NCBI GenBank assembly: GCA_963662965.1
Contig: OY759970.1
Span: 4,402,001 to 4,466,000, forward strand
Origin: DTWD01 sp963662965
GTDB taxonomy: Bacteria > Acidobacteriota > Vicinamibacteria > Vicinamibacterales > UBA8438
Reading direction: 5' to 3'
DNA: 64,000 nucleotides
Part shown: piece by piece, positions 1 through 8,730 of the stretch
How the letters are laid out: the number at the start of each line of letters is the position of its first letter
Numbering within the stretch: position 1 is the stretch's first letter
Position numbers and translations under genes: made by a program
Notes under the pieces: generated by a model
The model's input: the letters and a program-made list of their open reading frames with translations, nothing else
Told to the model about the DNA's origin: nothing
Databases searched by the model: none

Positions 1-1
1 C

Positions 2-1243
2 GGCGAGGTGCAGGCGGGCTCGCGTGCCGGGCAGCGCGTCGCGATTAACCTTTCCGGTGTCGAAGTCGAGGAGCTCCGTCGCGGCGATACGCTGACGACG
101 CCGGGCGGGATGCGCGCCACGTCGCGGCTTGACAGCCGCATTACGCTGCTTCGCGGGGCGCGGGAGCTTAAGTACGGAGCGCGCGTACGCTTCCACCAGG
201 GGACGACGGAGGTAATGGCACGTGTCGCGCTCGGCGGCGCATGCGACGAGCCGAGCGCCGGCATGCCGGTGTTCCCGTCGACGCTGGACCCCGGCGCGTC
301 TGCGTTCGCCAGGCTTCACCTCGAGCGACCGACAGCCGTGACCCGAGGGGACCGATTCGTGCTCCGTACCTACTCACCGGCGCTCACGATTGCGGGCGGG
401 GTCGTGCTCGACCCGAGCCCACCCCGTGGTCGTTTGCGTTCGGGCCTCGGCCGCGCCCGTTTGCGATGGCTTGACCGGGGTGACGAAGAGGCGGCGGCGA
501 CGATGGTGGCGGATGCCGGTGGCCACGGCGTCACGCCGAGGGAGCTGGTTCCCCGCGTTGGCCTGCCGCTCGAAGCGGTCACCCGGGTTGTGCAGCAGCT
601 GGCCGATGACGAGGTCATTGCTCAGGTCGGAGAGCGCCTGGTCTCCGCGGAGCGCGTGGCGGATGCCAAGGAGGCGTTGGTCGCGGCGGTCTCCGCCTAC
701 CATCGATCGCATCCGCTCGAACCTGGATTGCCACGAGAGGAGGCGCGTGAACGGCTCGCCAGAATTTCCGGCGCCGACCTGTTTCAGCACGCCGTGAACA
801 GGCTGGCTGAGGGCGGGACGCTCGTGGCCGACCGCTACCTCGCATTGTCGAGCCATCGGGTTGTCTTGTCAGACGACGAAGCGACGGTAAAGGCACGGTT
901 GGCGACGCAGTTTCGGAACAGTGGATTGACCCCGCCCGATGCCGCACGCTGGGCCGCCGCCGAAGGCGTCTCGAAGGCGATGGTCGACCGAATGGTGACG
1001 CTGCTCGTCCGAGAGGGCGACCTCGAGCGGGTCGACACGCTGCTGTTTCACCGGGAGACGCTTGACCGGCTGAAGGCGGATGTGACCGCGCTCAAGAAAG
1101 GACGAGATGAGCCGGTACGGCTCGACGTGGCCGACTTCAAGGCACGTTTTGGGATCAGCAGAAAATACGCGATTCCGCTCCTCGAGTACCTGGACGGCGT
1201 TCGCGTGACGCGCCGCGTCGGCAAGGATCGAGTGGTTGTTTAG
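2..1243 (+). CDS. selB: Selenocysteine-specific elongation factor SelB, 3' part
   Basis: The reading frame is open from the left edge, so the N-terminal GTPase domain lies outside the window. The visible 413 residues begin at the end of EF-Tu-like domain II (AGQRVAINLSGV, the usual SelB stretch). They continue through domain III (LERPTAVTRGDRFVLR, then SPALTIAGGVVLDP) and end in the tandem winged-helix region that binds the SECIS hairpin. SelB delivers Sec-tRNA to in-frame UGA codons on the ribosome. The terminal helix-turn-helix (DVADFKARFGISRKYAIPLLEYLD) is typical of the last winged-helix domain. It implies that the organism decodes selenocysteine; selA and selC would be expected elsewhere. 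The order of domains and the C-terminal motif make the call firm. Confidence 0.93.
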   Translation, partial: GEVQAGSRAGQRVAINLSGVEVEELRRGDTLTTPGGMRATSRLDSRITLLRGARELKYGARVRFHQGTTEVMARVALGGACDEPSAGMPVFPSTLDPGASAFARLHLERPTAVTRGDRFVLRTYSPALTIAGGVVLDPSPPRGRLRSGLGRARLRWLDRGDEEAAATMVADAGGHGVTPRELVPRVGLPLEAVTRVVQQLADDEVIAQVGERLVSAERVADAKEALVAAVSAYHRSHPLEPGLPREEARERLARISGADLFQHAVNRLAEGGTLVADRYLALSSHRVVLSDDEATVKARLATQFRNSGLTPPDAARWAAAEGVSKAMVDRMVTLLVREGDLERVDTLLFHRETLDRLKADVTALKKGRDEPVRLDVADFKARFGISRKYAIPLLEYLDGVRVTRRVGKDRVVV

Positions 1244-1288
1244 ACCTGGCGTCCGGCCGCGGGCCGCCGGCGAATGTTAGAATTCGGC

Positions 1289-1404
1289 CGCGAGCAAACG
1301 GAGTGAGGCAGGGGGGGCCGCGAGTGAGCGAGCGAGAGGTCCCGGGGGAAGCGCCCCGAATCCTTTGACATGTGATTGAGGGGCGCTATTCTCCCAGTCT
1401 GAGA
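1289..1404 (+). repeat. Dispersed intergenic repeat, family R2, copy 1
   Basis: GC-rich stretch between selB and the next gene. It shares a series of blocks with 32624-32740: an AACGGAGTG block, a GAGCGAGCGAG run, a GGGGGAAGCGC-like block and a final TATTCTCCCAGTCTG-like block. The first block also resembles part of repeat family R1. No coding signal is seen in it. The last block lies about 20-30 bp before the next ATG, so it might also carry promoter or leader information. Confidence 0.55.
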
Positions 1405-1417
1405 TTAGACACACACG

Positions 1418-1885
1418 ATGGCACAGCAGCAAGAGCGTCCGTGCTACACGGTCGGCGTATTCCAGGACGTCGCGTGGGCGTCACGCGGGTTGACGGCGTT
1501 GACGGGCGACGGGTTCGCGCCGGAGTCGTTGTCGATAGTGGCGCAGCAATCGCCGGACGTCAGCGCGCTACTCGAAAAGACGTTTGGCATCGGCGTCGAC
1601 CAGGCGTCGGTCGAGATTTCAGGGCTGGGTGCCGCGGTTGCTCACGGACCGCTCGTCGGCGAGTTGCAGGGAGGCGACGACGCGCTCGGGCAGACCGGCG
1701 TCGCGGCGACGATGCGACGCGCTGGATTCCAGGCTCATGACGGATTCATCTTCGAGACACTCACCGCACGCGGCGGCGTGCTGGTCGCCATCGAAGGCGA
1801 GCCACGTGCGGCGGACGCCCTCGCGCTGCTCCACGCCTACGGTGGTGGAAATGCGGCGATCGGGGCCTGGAGAGGACGCGTCTAA
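1418..1885 (+). CDS. Conserved-looking hypothetical protein, 155 aa
   Basis: I do not recognise this protein with certainty. It is soluble, without signal peptide or membrane segment. It opens with a CYTVGVFQDVAWASRGLTAL segment that looks like a beta-alpha unit, followed by Gly/Ala-rich stretches (GLGAAVAHGPLVGEL) and a second unit near FETLTARGGVLVAIEGE. The alternation of strand, helix and Gly-rich loops is reminiscent of small stress-related proteins with two ferredoxin-like halves, but this is only an impression. The ATG at 1418 has no strong ribosome binding site; the upstream 120 bp is a dispersed repeat. It is followed by a TonB-family gene after about 140 bp. Confidence 0.6.
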   Translation: MAQQQERPCYTVGVFQDVAWASRGLTALTGDGFAPESLSIVAQQSPDVSALLEKTFGIGVDQASVEISGLGAAVAHGPLVGELQGGDDALGQTGVAATMRRAGFQAHDGFIFETLTARGGVLVAIEGEPRAADALALLHAYGGGNAAIGAWRGRV

Positions 1886-2027
1886 CCCTTCAGAGGACGT
1901 CTCGGCCTTCCACCTTGGCGGTCTCCTCGTCTTTCCGCGTGTGTCCGTAGGAACGACGGGCACCAGATTTGCAGTTGCCCATACGGTTCGTCGTTGGGCA
2001 CAATAAGATTCGAGGGAGACACGACAC

Positions 2028-3107
2028 TTGGGACACGGCCTTGGTCTCGGTCACATCCCGTTTCCGTCGTCGCATACGTCCTATACGCCGCCCGAGCGGC
2101 GTCGTAGGCGGAAAAGCGTCCGCGCCGCCGGTCCGCTGCGGCTGAAGCCGGCGCTCGCGGCGCGGGGCGCGAGCACGACGGGCGACACCAGAAGCACCGG
2201 CGGCGATGACGCGACCGGTCCGGCCGCGCTGTCGATCCTTCCCGACGATATCGCTCCGCTTGAGGTCCGGTTCCTGCTCGGCGCTTCCCAGGAGCGGATG
2301 AGCCGGTCGTTCGCCGCGGCCTTCGCGAGCCATATCGTGGTGGTCGGCATCGTCGCCTTCTTGATCAGTCTGGCTCCTGAGCGCGTGTTCGAAGTGGTGG
2401 AACGGAGTCGCGAGAACTATCCCGGCATCATCTGGATCCCGGAGGAAGGCCCCGGCGGTGGCGGCGGCGGGGGGGGGAACGAGTCGCTCGAGGTTCCCCG
2501 GATGGTCGAGCTCGAGGGGCCCGACGAAGCGGCGCTGAGCATTCCCGTCGAAGACCCTCCGGAGCTCGTGGAACCCGACCCCGAGCCCGAAGAGGAGCAG
2601 ACGCTCGAGACACAAGAACTGACAATTTCGGCGTTGACGGTCGCATCATCGGTCGAGACCCGCGCCGGTGCCCTTGAAGGGTTGATGGCGGCGTCGATTC
2701 TCTCGCAAGGGAGTGGGGCCGGTGGCGGCGCGGGGACCGGGGAAGGGACCGGCATCGGACCTGGCCAAGGTGACGGGCTCGGGCCAGGCCAGGGGGGTGG
2801 CACCGGCGGCGGCGTCTATCGGCCTGGAAACGGCGTCAACCCGCCGAGCGTCCTGCGCGAGGTCAAACCGCAATACACGTCGGAGGCGATGCGAGCGCGG
2901 GTGCAGGGCACGGTGTGGCTCGACGTCGTCGTGCTGCCCGACGGCTCGGTGGGCGACATCACCGTTCGGAAATCGCTCGACAAGGTGTTCGGGTTGGACG
3001 ACCAAGCGATCACGGCGGCCAGAGAGTGGTTGTTCGCGCCGGGGACCCGGTTCGGCGAACCGGTGGCCGTCTTGGTGACGTTGGAGCTCTTCTTCAACTT
3101 GCGGTAG
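2028..3107 (+). CDS. TonB-family energy transducer-like protein
   Basis: The protein is 359 aa from the TTG at 2028, which has a GAGGGAG ribosome binding site about 10 nt upstream. Starting instead at the ATG at 2298 would give 269 aa. A basic N-terminal tail of about 90 residues precedes one membrane segment (FAAAFASHIVVVGIVAFLI). A Gly run, an acidic Pro/Glu-rich periplasmic linker (EPDPEPEEEQ) and Gly-rich repeats (GTGEGTGIGPGQGDG) follow. The last 90 residues are a TonB C-terminal fold (VKPQYTSEAMRARVQGTVWL, then VLPDGSVGDITVRKSLD). Such proteins couple inner-membrane proton motive force to outer-membrane receptors, or serve as scaffolds. The Gly run is encoded by a G homopolymer near 2470 that could slip. 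Confidence 0.85.
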   Translation: MGHGLGLGHIPFPSSHTSYTPPERRRRRKSVRAAGPLRLKPALAARGASTTGDTRSTGGDDATGPAALSILPDDIAPLEVRFLLGASQERMSRSFAAAFASHIVVVGIVAFLISLAPERVFEVVERSRENYPGIIWIPEEGPGGGGGGGGNESLEVPRMVELEGPDEAALSIPVEDPPELVEPDPEPEEEQTLETQELTISALTVASSVETRAGALEGLMAASILSQGSGAGGGAGTGEGTGIGPGQGDGLGPGQGGGTGGGVYRPGNGVNPPSVLREVKPQYTSEAMRARVQGTVWLDVVVLPDGSVGDITVRKSLDKVFGLDDQAITAAREWLFAPGTRFGEPVAVLVTLELFFNLR

Positions 3108-3129
3108 CGCCGCGTGCGCGCCCGCGCAC

Positions 3130-3164
3130 AAAAAAACGCCCGGAGGCGGGTACCCCCGGGCGTT
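3130..3164 (-). terminator. Rho-independent terminator of groESL
   Basis: On the minus strand a 9-bp stem (AACGCCCGG pairing with CCGGGCGTT) closes a 12-nt loop and is followed directly by a run of T (the A tract at 3130-3136 on the plus strand). It lies 24 bp after the groEL stop codon and before the convergent end of the TonB-family gene. Confidence 0.85.
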
Positions 3165-3187
3165 CACAGATCGATTCGTGGAGCGAG

Positions 3188-4819
<1,632 letters not shown>

Positions 4820-4860
4820 CTTCTTCGAACTCCAATCAGTGAAAATGCGTTGCGGTCGTG

Positions 4861-5160
4861 CTAGTCGCCGTCGATGACACCGAGGATCTCATCCTCACGC
4901 ATGATGAGGAACTCCTCGCCATCCAGTTTGATCTCCTGACCGGAGTACTTGCCGAAGAGCACCGTGTCGCCCGCCTTGACGTCGAGGGGGGTGACGGTGC
5001 CGTCGTCCTTGATTTTTCCGTTGCCGGCCGCGATGACTTTGCCCTGTTGAGGCTTCTCTTTGGCGGTGTCTGGAATGATGATGCCGCCGACCTCTTGCTC
5101 GCCTTCTTCGATGCGCTCGACGATTATGCGGTCGTGTAGTGGTCGTACCTTGACAGCCAT
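4861..5160 (-). CDS. groES: Co-chaperonin GroES (10 kDa)
   Basis: 99 aa, normal length. It forms the heptameric lid of GroEL. The start MAVKVRPLHDRIIVER, the mobile-loop region (EVGGIIIPDTAKEKPQQGKV) and the C-terminal block (DTVLFGKYSGQEIKLDGEEF) are standard. The ATG at 5160 has a GGGAG ribosome binding site about 10 nt upstream. It is the first gene of the heat-shock operon; the promoter and CIRCE-like palindrome lie 80-135 bp upstream. Confidence 0.98.
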   Translation of the reverse strand: MAVKVRPLHDRIIVERIEEGEQEVGGIIIPDTAKEKPQQGKVIAAGNGKIKDDGTVTPLDVKAGDTVLFGKYSGQEIKLDGEEFLIMREDEILGVIDGD

Positions 5161-5239
5161 GAACCTTGTGCTCCCTTCGAATGGGTATGAGGCGAAAGTT
5201 ACTTCCCGGATCTGCTCGTGAAGAGCCCCGGCGGGTCCG

Positions 5240-5295
5240 TCAGCAGTCCCATGCCGAGACTGCTAATTTAATCAGCCCGGGGGCGGGGCCGTCAA
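5240..5295 (-). promoter_or_regulatory. groESL promoter with CIRCE-like HrcA operator
   Basis: At 5240-5266 lies an inverted repeat with a 9-bp spacer. On the minus strand it reads TTAGCAGTC-N9-GACTGCTGA. The classical CIRCE element is TTAGCACTC-N9-GAGTGCTAA, so the arms match at 8 of 9 and 7 of 9 positions, with the same C/G position swapped symmetrically in both arms. Just upstream are a -10-like TTAAAT (5266-5271) and a -35-like TTGACG (5290-5295) with 18 bp between them. The operator therefore overlaps the -10, as expected for HrcA repression of groE. Confidence 0.8.
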
Positions 5296-5334
5296 GCAAC
5301 GCTCGGGACGGCGACGGCGGCGGTCCATCTGCGG

Positions 5335-5544
5335 TCAGCTTGTACGCTTCAGGCGGTAGGCGGCGATTTTTCGACTCAGGGTATTGCGGTGAATACCAAG
5401 CAGGGCAGCGGCGCGTCCGAGGTTTCCGTTCGACTTGTAAAGCGCGCGGCTGATGAAGCGCTTCTCGATTTCTCGGCGCGCGTCGTCGTACAGAATGCCT
5501 TTCGTCAACATCTCTTCAACCAAGCGGTTGAGTTGCTCCCGCAC
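5335..5544 (-). CDS. Small Fis-family DNA-binding protein
   Basis: About 69 aa from the GTG at 5544. A TTG/CTG slightly upstream is possible, but the frame cannot extend far because purC ends at 5601. The protein is essentially a Fis-type helix-turn-helix: an N-terminal helix (REQLNRLVEEMLTKGI), then REIEKRFISRALYKSNGNLG, then the recognition unit RAAALLGIHRNTLSRKIAAY. The same C-terminal unit ends NtrC-type regulators. Here it stands alone, as in Fis, so a nucleoid or regulatory DNA-binding role is likely. It follows purC in the same direction with a gap of about 56 bp. Confidence 0.8.
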   Translation of the reverse strand: MREQLNRLVEEMLTKGILYDDARREIEKRFISRALYKSNGNLGRAAALLGIHRNTLSRKIAAYRLKRTS

Positions 5545-5600
5545 CCATCGCGTCCTTTCCGTTACGCGCAGCCTGCCTGGGGCCGCGTCCCTTCGACCGC

Positions 5601-6539
5601 TTAGACCAGTTCGCGGCCGGTCAACCGCCGATAGGCCTCGACATATTTCGCACGTGTATTTGTGATGACGTCTTCGGGAAGCTCCGGGACCGGCGGATTC
5701 CGACCCCACTTGATACGGTCAAGGTAGTCGCGCACGTACTGCTTGTCGAAGCTCGGCTGTGGACCACCGGCCGCGTATTCAGACGCCGGCCAGAAACGCG
5801 ACGAGTCGGGCGTCAGCGCTTCATCGATGAGGACGACCTCGTCACGCCCGTTCTCGCTCACGATGCCGAACTCGAACTTCGTGTCGGCAACGATGATGCC
5901 GTGCGCCGCCGCGTGGGCGGCGCCATGCGCGTACAGCGCAAGCGTCAACTCACGGAGCCGCGACACCAGCTCCGCGCCGACGAGCCGTCCCGCCTCAGCC
6001 TCACTGATGTTGATGTCGTGACCGGTGTCGGCCTTGGTCGCTGGCGTGAAGATGGGCTCCGGAAGGTGGTCCGACTCCGTGAGGCCCTCGGGAAGCACGA
6101 GGCCGCATACCTGGCCGTTGCGCTGGTATTCCTTCCACCCCGACCCGGACAGGTAGCCGCGGGCGACGCACTCGATCGGGATGGGAGTGGTGCGCCGGAC
6201 CAGCATCGATCGGCCGGAGAGCAGGTCGGCGTGCGGTCTGAGCGACTCGGGGTACCCCGCCGGGTCAATCGAGATCATGTGATTCGGCACGAGGTCCTTC
6301 GTGTGCGCAAACCAGAACGCCGAGAGTTGAGTCAGAACTTTCCCCTTGTCGGGGATCGCCGATCCGAGTACCAGGTCGTACGCTGAGATGCGGTCGGTCG
6401 CCACCATCAGCAGATACTCGTCGACTTCGTACATGTCGCGGACCTTGCCACGCCGATGTGCGACGACGCCGTCCAGCGCCGTTTCAAAGAGGGGGGGTGC
6501 AATCGACACTCGAAACCTCGCGAGTGAGCAAGGACGCAT
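5601..6539 (-). CDS. purC: Phosphoribosylaminoimidazole-succinocarboxamide synthase
   Basis: PurC (SAICAR synthase) joins CAIR and aspartate with ATP in de novo purine synthesis. Visible family motifs are HRRGKVRDMYEV near the N-terminus, ATDRISAYDLVLGSAIPDKG, the ECVARGYLSGSGWKEY block, DTKFEFG and the C-terminal FDKQYVRDYLD. The longest frame is 312 aa. A GTG 11 codons in (VSIAPPLFETALDG) fits the family better, so the first residues are uncertain. It is the long plant/bacterial form of about 300 aa. It stands divergent from the next gene. Confidence 0.97.
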   Translation of the reverse strand: MRPCSLARFRVSIAPPLFETALDGVVAHRRGKVRDMYEVDEYLLMVATDRISAYDLVLGSAIPDKGKVLTQLSAFWFAHTKDLVPNHMISIDPAGYPESLRPHADLLSGRSMLVRRTTPIPIECVARGYLSGSGWKEYQRNGQVCGLVLPEGLTESDHLPEPIFTPATKADTGHDINISEAEAGRLVGAELVSRLRELTLALYAHGAAHAAAHGIIVADTKFEFGIVSENGRDEVVLIDEALTPDSSRFWPASEYAAGGPQPSFDKQYVRDYLDRIKWGRNPPVPELPEDVITNTRAKYVEAYRRLTGRELV

Positions 6540-6596
6540 AGCTTACCGGCCCCGCTGAGCGACGGCAAGTGCGAAATGTAGTACGGTCGGTGTCGC

Positions 6597-7688
6597 ATGC
6601 GTCACCGCATCGGCACGTTCCTCGCGTTCGTAGTCGCCCTTGCGTTGATGGTGTTCTTTTTGCGCAACGTCGAACTGGCTCGTGTCGCGAATGCGATCGC
6701 GTCGGCGCGACGCGACCTCCTCGTGCTCACGCTGCTCCTGGTGGCCGTCGGCTATCTCATCAGAGCGATTCGATGGCGTCACTTGCTCGCGCCGCTCGGA
6801 CAGGTCGGACTTGGGAATGCGCTGCGAGCGACGGTGATCGGGTTTGCCGTCACATCGATCCTCCCGGGACGTGTCGGCGAGGTCCTACGGCCCTACGTGC
6901 TGGCCCGACGCGAGCAGCTGAGCGCGAGCGCGGTGTTGGCCACGGTCGTGGTCGAACGCATCCTCGACCTCGTCGCCCTGCTCGTGCTCTTCGGCGTGTC
7001 GGTGGTGGTCTTCGATCCGACGTTCGCCGTGACCGACGAGACACTTCTCGGCGCGTTGCGGGCCGGGGCATGGCTGGCGGCCGCCGGCGCGGTCGTTGCT
7101 CTCGCCGTCGCGTGCGTCGCCGCCGGACGTCCAGACCGAGTCGGACGCTTCGTGGGCCGCCTGGCCGTTCCGTTGTTGCAGGAGCGCGTCTCGATGGCGC
7201 TCGCGGCCAAGGCGCAGCTGTTCGCCACGGGACTCAGCGTGATGCGTCAGCCCGCGCCGTTGGCGCTCGCCATGGGCTGGTCAGTGGTCCTCTGGGTGAC
7301 GATGGCCGCGGGTCTCTGGCTGGTCTCCGTCTCATTCGGCATCCAGATGCCACCGGCGGGCGCCAACGTCCTCCTCGTTCTGGTGGTCCTTGGGGTCCTC
7401 GTGCCAACACCGGGGGGAATCGGGGGCTATCATGCGGCATATCAGGTCGGCGCGATTGGGCTCTACGCGGCAACTGATGAAGCGGCGGTTGGAGCGGGAT
7501 TGCTCTCGCACGCCCTGTCGTTTTTCCCGGTCGTCATCGTCGGGATCGTACTGATGGCCCAGGAGGGATTGCGCCTGAGTGGCATTTCCGATGTCGTCGG
7601 CTCCGGACGGACGGACGGGGCGACGTCTGAGGCTGCCGCGGGTGCGGTGCTCACCGCCAGCGTCGGGGAAGAGGGGAGGGTCGGGTGA
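6597..7688 (+). CDS. YbhN-like integral membrane protein (lysylphosphatidylglycerol synthase TM/flippase-like)
   Basis: 363 aa with about eight hydrophobic segments. The first is right at the N-terminus (FLAFVVALALMVFFL). The family signature is present: LIRAIRWRHLLAPLG, then TSILPGRVGEVLRPYVLARR, and VERILDLVALLVLFG. Near the C-terminus is PTPGGIGGYHAAYQVG, the usual conserved loop. Members are inner-membrane proteins related to the membrane part of MprF; their substrate is usually unknown. It overlaps nrdR by 4 bp. Confidence 0.85.
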   Translation: MRHRIGTFLAFVVALALMVFFLRNVELARVANAIASARRDLLVLTLLLVAVGYLIRAIRWRHLLAPLGQVGLGNALRATVIGFAVTSILPGRVGEVLRPYVLARREQLSASAVLATVVVERILDLVALLVLFGVSVVVFDPTFAVTDETLLGALRAGAWLAAAGAVVALAVACVAAGRPDRVGRFVGRLAVPLLQERVSMALAAKAQLFATGLSVMRQPAPLALAMGWSVVLWVTMAAGLWLVSVSFGIQMPPAGANVLLVLVVLGVLVPTPGGIGGYHAAYQVGAIGLYAATDEAAVGAGLLSHALSFFPVVIVGIVLMAQEGLRLSGISDVVGSGRTDGATSEAAAGAVLTASVGEEGRVG

Positions 7689-8143
7689 AATGCCCGTTTT
7701 GCGGCCATCTCGATGACAAGGTGGTCGATTCCCGCGAAAGCAAAGAAGGAGAGGTCATCCGTCGGCGTCGCGAATGCGCCGACTGTGGACGGCGGTTCAC
7801 CAGCTATGAGCGGATCGACGAGATTCCGTACATGGTGGTCAAGAAAGATGGAACGCGGGAACGGTTCGAGCGGCAGAAAGTCATCACCGGCATGTTGAAG
7901 GCATGTGAAAAGCGTCCGGTCAGCGTGGCGGCGCTAGAAGCGGTGGCCAATCGTGTCGAGGCGACCCTGCAAGAACGGCCTGACAAGGAGATCTCCGCGG
8001 AAGAGGTCGGTGCGTTCGTGATGGACGAACTCCGGACACTGGATAAGGTGGCGTATGTTCGATTCGCATCGGTCTACCGTCACTTCCGAGACATCGGCGA
8101 ATTCATGACCGAGCTCAAGGGTCTGCTCGACTCGAAGGGGTAG
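7685..8143 (+). CDS. nrdR: Transcriptional repressor NrdR
   Basis: 152 aa. An N-terminal zinc ribbon (CPFCGHLDDKVVDSRE and ECADCGRRFTSYER) is followed by an ATP-cone domain (VVKKDGTRERFERQKV). NrdR senses ATP/dATP and represses ribonucleotide reductase genes by binding NrdR boxes. Length and motifs are standard. The ATG overlaps the preceding stop. No ribonucleotide reductase gene is in the window, so its targets lie elsewhere. Confidence 0.98.
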   Translation: MKCPFCGHLDDKVVDSRESKEGEVIRRRRECADCGRRFTSYERIDEIPYMVVKKDGTRERFERQKVITGMLKACEKRPVSVAALEAVANRVEATLQERPDKEISAEEVGAFVMDELRTLDKVAYVRFASVYRHFRDIGEFMTELKGLLDSKG

Positions 8144-8145
8144 CG

Positions 8146-8694
8146 TTGTTCACCCAGCCGGTGCGCGTTGCCGTGATTCTCGCCGCAGTGTTGTGCGCGG
8201 TGTCGGTCATCGGGGCCGCATCGGAAGTCCTGCGAGTGTCTGCGCTCACGCGTTCCGGGCGGCTGCTGGTGTCGTTTGAGCTCGAAGGGGCGTTCACCGG
8301 AGAGTTGCGTGACACGATTCAGAGCGGGTTACAGACGACCTTTACCTACGATGTGGCCTTGCGGCAGGAAGCCGCGTTCTGGCCCGACAATACGGTCGGG
8401 ACCGTTACGCTCGAGGCGAGCGTTCGGTTCGACAGTTTAACCGAGCAGTACGCCGTCGTTCGGACCCTCGACGGACGAGTCGAGGACACGGTTATTCTCG
8501 AAAACGAGCCGTCCGTACGGCAGTACTTGACGCGGTTCGAGCGACTTCCGCTGTTCAGCACGACGGCGCTGCGGCCGAACCGCGCCTACCGGGTGCGAGT
8601 GAGCGTAGCGACACGACCGCGTAGCGGCTGGTTTGTCTGGCCGTGGGAGCAGGCTGCGGCCTCTGGGTTCGCGCGGTTTACCTTTTTGCCGTAG
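8146..8694 (+). CDS. DUF4390-type secreted protein, upstream of the NtrY/NtrX pair
   Basis: 182 aa from a TTG two bases after nrdR. It has an N-terminal signal segment (VRVAVILAAVLCAVSVIGAAS). A compact beta-rich domain follows: GRLLVSFELEGAFTGELRDTIQSG, then TFTYDVALRQEAAFW, and a late RVRVSVATRPRSGWF. This pattern matches the DUF4390 family, which is typically encoded just upstream of an NtrY-like kinase, as here. The function is unknown; a periplasmic role in signalling to the downstream kinase is an inference from context only. Confidence 0.8.
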   Translation: MFTQPVRVAVILAAVLCAVSVIGAASEVLRVSALTRSGRLLVSFELEGAFTGELRDTIQSGLQTTFTYDVALRQEAAFWPDNTVGTVTLEASVRFDSLTEQYAVVRTLDGRVEDTVILENEPSVRQYLTRFERLPLFSTTALRPNRAYRVRVSVATRPRSGWFVWPWEQAAASGFARFTFLP

Positions 8695-8730
8695 GGACTC
8701 TCAGCCCGGGCGCCGCCGCCGGAATCGAGT

